A DNA stretch of 64,000 nucleotides from Pseudomonas sp. LS1212 (GTDB lineage Bacteria; Pseudomonadota; Gammaproteobacteria; Pseudomonadales; Pseudomonadaceae). The notes under the pieces are model-generated. The model saw only the letters and a program-made list of their open reading frames with translations. It was not told the origin of the DNA and ran no database searches. The position numbers were made by a program, and so were the translations under genes. The stretch lies in assembly GCF_024741815.1 (NCBI RefSeq), contig NZ_CP102951.1, forward strand, positions 4,664,001-4,728,000, in the 5' to 3' direction. This document shows, piece by piece, positions 60,732 to 64,000 of the stretch; positions within the stretch are counted from its first letter, which is position 1, and every line of letters begins with the position of its first letter.

Positions 60732-63700
60732 ATGGCTTTTACAGATCCGTTCATCCGCCGTCCGGTACTGGCCACCGTCATCAGCCTGTTGATCGTCCTG
60801 CTGGGCTTTCAGGCCTACAACAAGCTGACCATCCGCCAGTATCCGCAAATGGAAAATGCCCTGATCACGGTCACCACTGCGTACCCCGGCGCCAACGCTG
60901 AAACCATCCAGGGCTACATCACTCAACCGATGCAGCAAAGCCTGGCCAGCGCCGAAGGCATCGACTACATGACCTCGGTCAGTCGCCAGAACTTCTCGGT
61001 GATCTCGATCTATGCCCGCATCGGCGGGGACAGCGACCGTTTGTTCACCGAGCTGCTGGCCAAGGCCAACGAGGTCAAGAACAAGCTGCCACAGGACGCC
61101 GAAGACCCGGTGCTGAGCAAGGAAGCGGCTGACGCCTCGGCGCTGATGTACATGAGTTTCTACAGCAGCGACCTGAGCAACCCGCAGATCACCGACTATC
61201 TCTCCAGGGTCATCCAGCCCAAGCTCGCTACCTTGCCGGGCATGGCCGAGGCCGAGATTCTCGGCAACCAGGTGTTCGCCATGCGTATCTGGCTCGACCC
61301 GGTCAAATTGGCCGGTTACGGCCTGAGCGCCAACGACGTCAATGACGCCGTGCGTCGCTATAACTTCCTGTCCGCCGCCGGCGAGGTAAAGGGCGAATAC
61401 ATTGTCACCAGCATCAACGCCAATACCGAATTGAAGTCGGCCGAAGCCTTCGCCGCGATCCCGCTCAAGACCGTCGGTGACAGCCGCGTGCTGCTCGGCG
61501 ACGTGGCGCGGGTACAGATGGGTGCGGAAAACTACGACACCGTCAGCTCGTTCGACGGCATCCCGTCGGTGTATATCGGCATCAAGGGCACCCCGGGCGC
61601 CAACCCGCTGGATGTGATCAAGGAAGTGCGGCAGATCATGCCCGAGCTGGTAGCTCAGCTGCCGCCGAACCTGAAGGCGTCGATTGCCTACGATGCCACG
61701 CTGTTCATCCGGGCCTCGATCAACGAAGTGGTCAAGACCCTGATCGAGGCGGTACTCATCGTCATCGTCGTTGTCTTCCTGTTCCTGGGTGCATTGCGCT
61801 CGGTGCTGATCCCGGTGGTGACCATTCCGCTGTCGATGATCGGCGTGCTGTTTTTCATGCAGATAATGGGTTATTCGATCAACCTGCTCACGCTGCTGGC
61901 CATGGTGCTGGCGATCGGCCTGGTGGTCGACGATGCGATTGTCGTGGTGGAGAACATCCACCGGCATATCGAAGAAGGCAAGACGCCGCTGGACGCTGCT
62001 CTGGAAGGCGCACGGGAGATCGCCATGCCGGTGGTGTCGATGACCATCACCCTGGCGGCGGTCTACGCGCCCATCGGTTTTCTCGAGGGCCTGACCGGGG
62101 CACTGTTCAAGGAGTTCGCCCTGACCCTGGCCGGTGCCGTGGTGATCTCCGGCATCGTGGCGCTGACCCTGTCGCCGATGATGTGCGCCCTGCTCCTTCG
62201 TCATGAGGAGAACCCGAGCGGGCTGGCGCATCGGCTCGACATGCTTTTCGAGCGGCTCAAGCTTCGCTACCAGCACATCCTCCACGGCACCCTCAATACT
62301 CGTCCGGTAGTACTGGTGTTTGCAGCGCTGGTGCTCTGCCTGATTCCGGTGCTGTTGATGTTCACCCGCTCGGAACTGGCCCCGGACGAAGACCAGGGCG
62401 TCATCTTCATGATGGCAACCGCACCGCAGCCGACCAACCTGGATTACCTGAGCGCTTACACCGATGAATTCACCACGATCTTCAAGGAGTTCCCGGAGTA
62501 CTACTCCTCGTTCCAGATCAACGGTTTCAACGGCGTGCAGTCAGGCATCGGCGGTTTCCTGCTCAAACCCTGGGACGAGCGTGGGCGCACGCAAATGGAA
62601 CTGTTGCCACAGGTTCAGGCCAAACTCGACAGCATCAGCGGCCTGCAAATATTCGGCTTCAACCTGCCGTCGTTGCCCGGGACCGGCGAAGGCATGCCCT
62701 TCGCGTTCGTGATCAACACGCCGAACGACTACGAGTCGTTGCTCGAGGTCGCCGAACGGATCAAGGCCCGCGCCGAGGCTTCGGGCAAATTCGCTTTTCT
62801 CGACATCGACCTGGCCTTCGACAAGCCTGAGGTGGTAGTGGATATCGACCGGGCCAAGGCCGCGCAAATGGGCGTATCCATGGATGCCCTCGGCGGCACC
62901 CTGGCCACCCTGCTCGGCGAGGCCGAAATCAACCGGTTCACCATCGAAGGGCGCAGCTACAAGGTGATCGCCCAGGTCGAGCAGCCCTTCCGCGACAATC
63001 CGGGCTGGCTGAGCCATTACTACGTACGCAACAACAACAACGAAATGCTGCCGCTGTCGACGCTGATCACGGTCAGCGACCGGGCCAGGCCGCGCCAACT
63101 GAACCAGTTCCAGCAGCTCAACTCAGCGATTATCCAGGGTGTGCCGAAGGTCAGCATGGGCGAGGCGATCGAAACCGTGCGCAGCATCGCCGCCGAAGAG
63201 GCGCCGGCCGGTTTTGCCTTCGATTACGCCGGTACTGCACGCCAGTTCGTTCAGGAAGGCAGTGCGTTGTGGGTAACCTTCGGCCTGGCCCTGGCCATTA
63301 TCTTCCTGGTGCTGGCGGCGCAATTCGAAAGCTTCCGCGACCCGCTGGTGATATTGGTGACGGTGCCGCTATCGATTTGCGGCGCATTGATCCCACTGTT
63401 CCTGGGCCTTTCGAGCATGAACATCTACACCCAGGTCGGCCTGGTCACGCTCATCGGCTTGATCAGCAAGCATGGCATCCTGATCGTCGAGTTCGCCAAT
63501 CAACTGCGCCACCAGAAAGGCCTTTCGCCGCGCGAGGCGGTCGAAGAAGCCGCTGCAATCCGGCTGCGCCCGGTGTTGATGACGACTGCGGCCATGGTGT
63601 TCGGGATGGTGCCGCTGATTATCGCCACCGGTGCCGGGGCTGTCAGCCGCTTCGACATCGGCACAGTGATCGCCACAGGCATGTCCGTGGGTACCCTGTT

Positions 63701-63785
63701 CACCCTGTTCGTGCTGCCATGCGTCTATACCCTGCTGGCCAAGCCCGATGCCCCCGTCGTTACCCAGCCGGCCTTGACGCCATAA
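60732..63785 (+). CDS. mexW: RND multidrug efflux pump (MexW type)
   Basis: The 1017-residue transporter has the RND helix-loop-helix duplication; the start MAFTDPFIRRPVLATVISLL and the proton relay LAIGLVVDDAIVVVENIH are typical. MexVW pumps fluoroquinolones, tetracycline, chloramphenicol and dyes in P. aeruginosa. Sequence identity to TtgB is low by eye, so the two are different classes. It ends at 63785, followed by a terminator. Confidence 0.92.
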   Translation: MAFTDPFIRRPVLATVISLLIVLLGFQAYNKLTIRQYPQMENALITVTTAYPGANAETIQGYITQPMQQSLASAEGIDYMTSVSRQNFSVISIYARIGGDSDRLFTELLAKANEVKNKLPQDAEDPVLSKEAADASALMYMSFYSSDLSNPQITDYLSRVIQPKLATLPGMAEAEILGNQVFAMRIWLDPVKLAGYGLSANDVNDAVRRYNFLSAAGEVKGEYIVTSINANTELKSAEAFAAIPLKTVGDSRVLLGDVARVQMGAENYDTVSSFDGIPSVYIGIKGTPGANPLDVIKEVRQIMPELVAQLPPNLKASIAYDATLFIRASINEVVKTLIEAVLIVIVVVFLFLGALRSVLIPVVTIPLSMIGVLFFMQIMGYSINLLTLLAMVLAIGLVVDDAIVVVENIHRHIEEGKTPLDAALEGAREIAMPVVSMTITLAAVYAPIGFLEGLTGALFKEFALTLAGAVVISGIVALTLSPMMCALLLRHEENPSGLAHRLDMLFERLKLRYQHILHGTLNTRPVVLVFAALVLCLIPVLLMFTRSELAPDEDQGVIFMMATAPQPTNLDYLSAYTDEFTTIFKEFPEYYSSFQINGFNGVQSGIGGFLLKPWDERGRTQMELLPQVQAKLDSISGLQIFGFNLPSLPGTGEGMPFAFVINTPNDYESLLEVAERIKARAEASGKFAFLDIDLAFDKPEVVVDIDRAKAAQMGVSMDALGGTLATLLGEAEINRFTIEGRSYKVIAQVEQPFRDNPGWLSHYYVRNNNNEMLPLSTLITVSDRARPRQLNQFQQLNSAIIQGVPKVSMGEAIETVRSIAAEEAPAGFAFDYAGTARQFVQEGSALWVTFGLALAIIFLVLAAQFESFRDPLVILVTVPLSICGALIPLFLGLSSMNIYTQVGLVTLIGLISKHGILIVEFANQLRHQKGLSPREAVEEAAAIRLRPVLMTTAAMVFGMVPLIIATGAGAVSRFDIGTVIATGMSVGTLFTLFVLPCVYTLLAKPDAPVVTQPALTP

Positions 63786-63787
63786 CG

Positions 63788-63816
63788 CAAAAAGCCTCGT
63801 CATTGACGAGGCTTTT
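63788..63816. terminator. terminator after mexW, usable from both sides
   Basis: AAAAAGCCTCGTC/GACGAGGCTTTT with a three-base loop. The A-run and T-run make it bidirectional, and it lies between mexW and a converging gene. Confidence 0.87.
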
Positions 63817-63838
63817 CAGGTTCCAGCGCAGGCTTGTC

Positions 63839-64000
63839 TCAGCCTTGCGGCCTCATCCCTTGAGTGAGTCCAAACATCAGCAGCAACAGATCCTGATCAG
63901 GTTTGACCGCCACCTGGACCTTGGCTGCGCGTGGCAGAGGGCAATGACCGGCCCCCTGCTCAGCGCTCAGTACGACAGGCCCGGGCTCTTCCCAGGCCGC
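63839..64000 (-). CDS. C-terminal end of an unidentified protein, cut by the window edge
   Basis: On the minus strand a frame is open from the right edge to a TGA at 63839-63841, giving 53 codons and ending LLMFGLTQGMRPQG. The piece shows Pro/Ala/Gly-rich sequence with VQVAVKPDQDLLLL. I do not recognise it. Its position directly after the mexW terminator on the opposite strand and its coding-like codon use support a real gene. Confidence 0.5.
   Translation of the reverse strand, partial: AAWEEPGPVVLSAEQGAGHCPLPRAAKVQVAVKPDQDLLLLMFGLTQGMRPQG

Noticed and set aside
60354..62285. 643-codon minus-strand frame opposite mexV/mexW
   Set aside because: Antisense to two well-supported genes; rich in His, Gln and Asp as such shadows usually are.
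1..64000. CRISPR arrays, tRNA or rRNA genes, transposases, prophage genes
   Set aside because: None found by reading: no regularly spaced repeats, no cloverleaf-like runs, no integrase or transposase family proteins.

Overview
The window looks like chromosomal DNA of a Pseudomonas of the putida/fluorescens kind. The evidence is high-GC coding sequence with almost no empty space, REP-type inverted repeats between genes, and many blocks whose gene order I recognise from Pseudomonas: ttgABC beside an OprD porin and the pca genes; pcaR, a Pit transporter, a YjgR-type ATPase, a chemoreceptor and then purU-mvaT; and olsBA-acpH-arsR-xenB-argP-argO-sodB-bifA followed by an imelysin operon and mexVW. 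No phage, transposase, CRISPR array, tRNA or rRNA was seen.

Left part (1-19.4 kb): the end of an RND adaptor, then the pump and outer-membrane channel of a TtgABC-type multidrug efflux system; an OprD-family porin; and the protocatechuate/beta-ketoadipate genes on the minus strand (pcaI-pcaJ-pcaF, a 233-base gap, pcaB-pcaD-pcaC) with their IclR-type regulator pcaR. Palindromic PcaR-like sites lie before pcaI and before pcaR. The cluster converts 3-carboxymuconate to succinyl-CoA and acetyl-CoA; the ring-opening dioxygenase (pcaGH) and the transporters pcaK/pcaT are not here. A small conserved protein, a Pit phosphate transporter, a HerA/YjgR-type ATPase and a dCache chemoreceptor (probable McpG, GABA) follow.

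Middle part (19.5-43.3 kb): a three-gene operon for a lipid- or surface-sugar pathway (GT4 glycosyltransferase, DUF2334 deacetylase-like protein, LPG-synthase-type membrane protein); purU; the H-NS-like silencer MvaT/TurA; exonuclease I; and a tight six-gene operon (RDD, SpoIIM-like, DUF4129, DUF4350, MoxR ATPase, DUF58) whose function is not settled and which is the best candidate for an uncharacterised system. Then come a PilZ protein, a small lipoprotein, pyruvate kinase, a ferredoxin-reductase overlapping a diguanylate cyclase, class I fumarase, a phospholipase-D family protein, a YceI protein and a serine hydrolase with a small partner.

Right part (43.4-64 kb): ornithine-lipid synthesis (olsB-olsA) behind a sequence with three 11-bp-spaced Pho-box half-sites; acpH; an ArsR regulator, a 45-residue membrane protein and the xenobiotic reductase XenB behind several palindromes; a coiled-coil membrane protein; an NAD-dependent epimerase; the divergent argP/argO pair; iron superoxide dismutase; the c-di-GMP phosphodiesterase BifA; a four-gene iron-linked operon (imelysin, di-haem lipoprotein, second imelysin, DUF1513) with a Fur-like site; and the MexVW-type RND pump. 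The right edge cuts a minus-strand gene.

All calls come from reading the sequence and remembered family knowledge. No database search or structure prediction was run. Residue positions are approximate unless they follow from counting.
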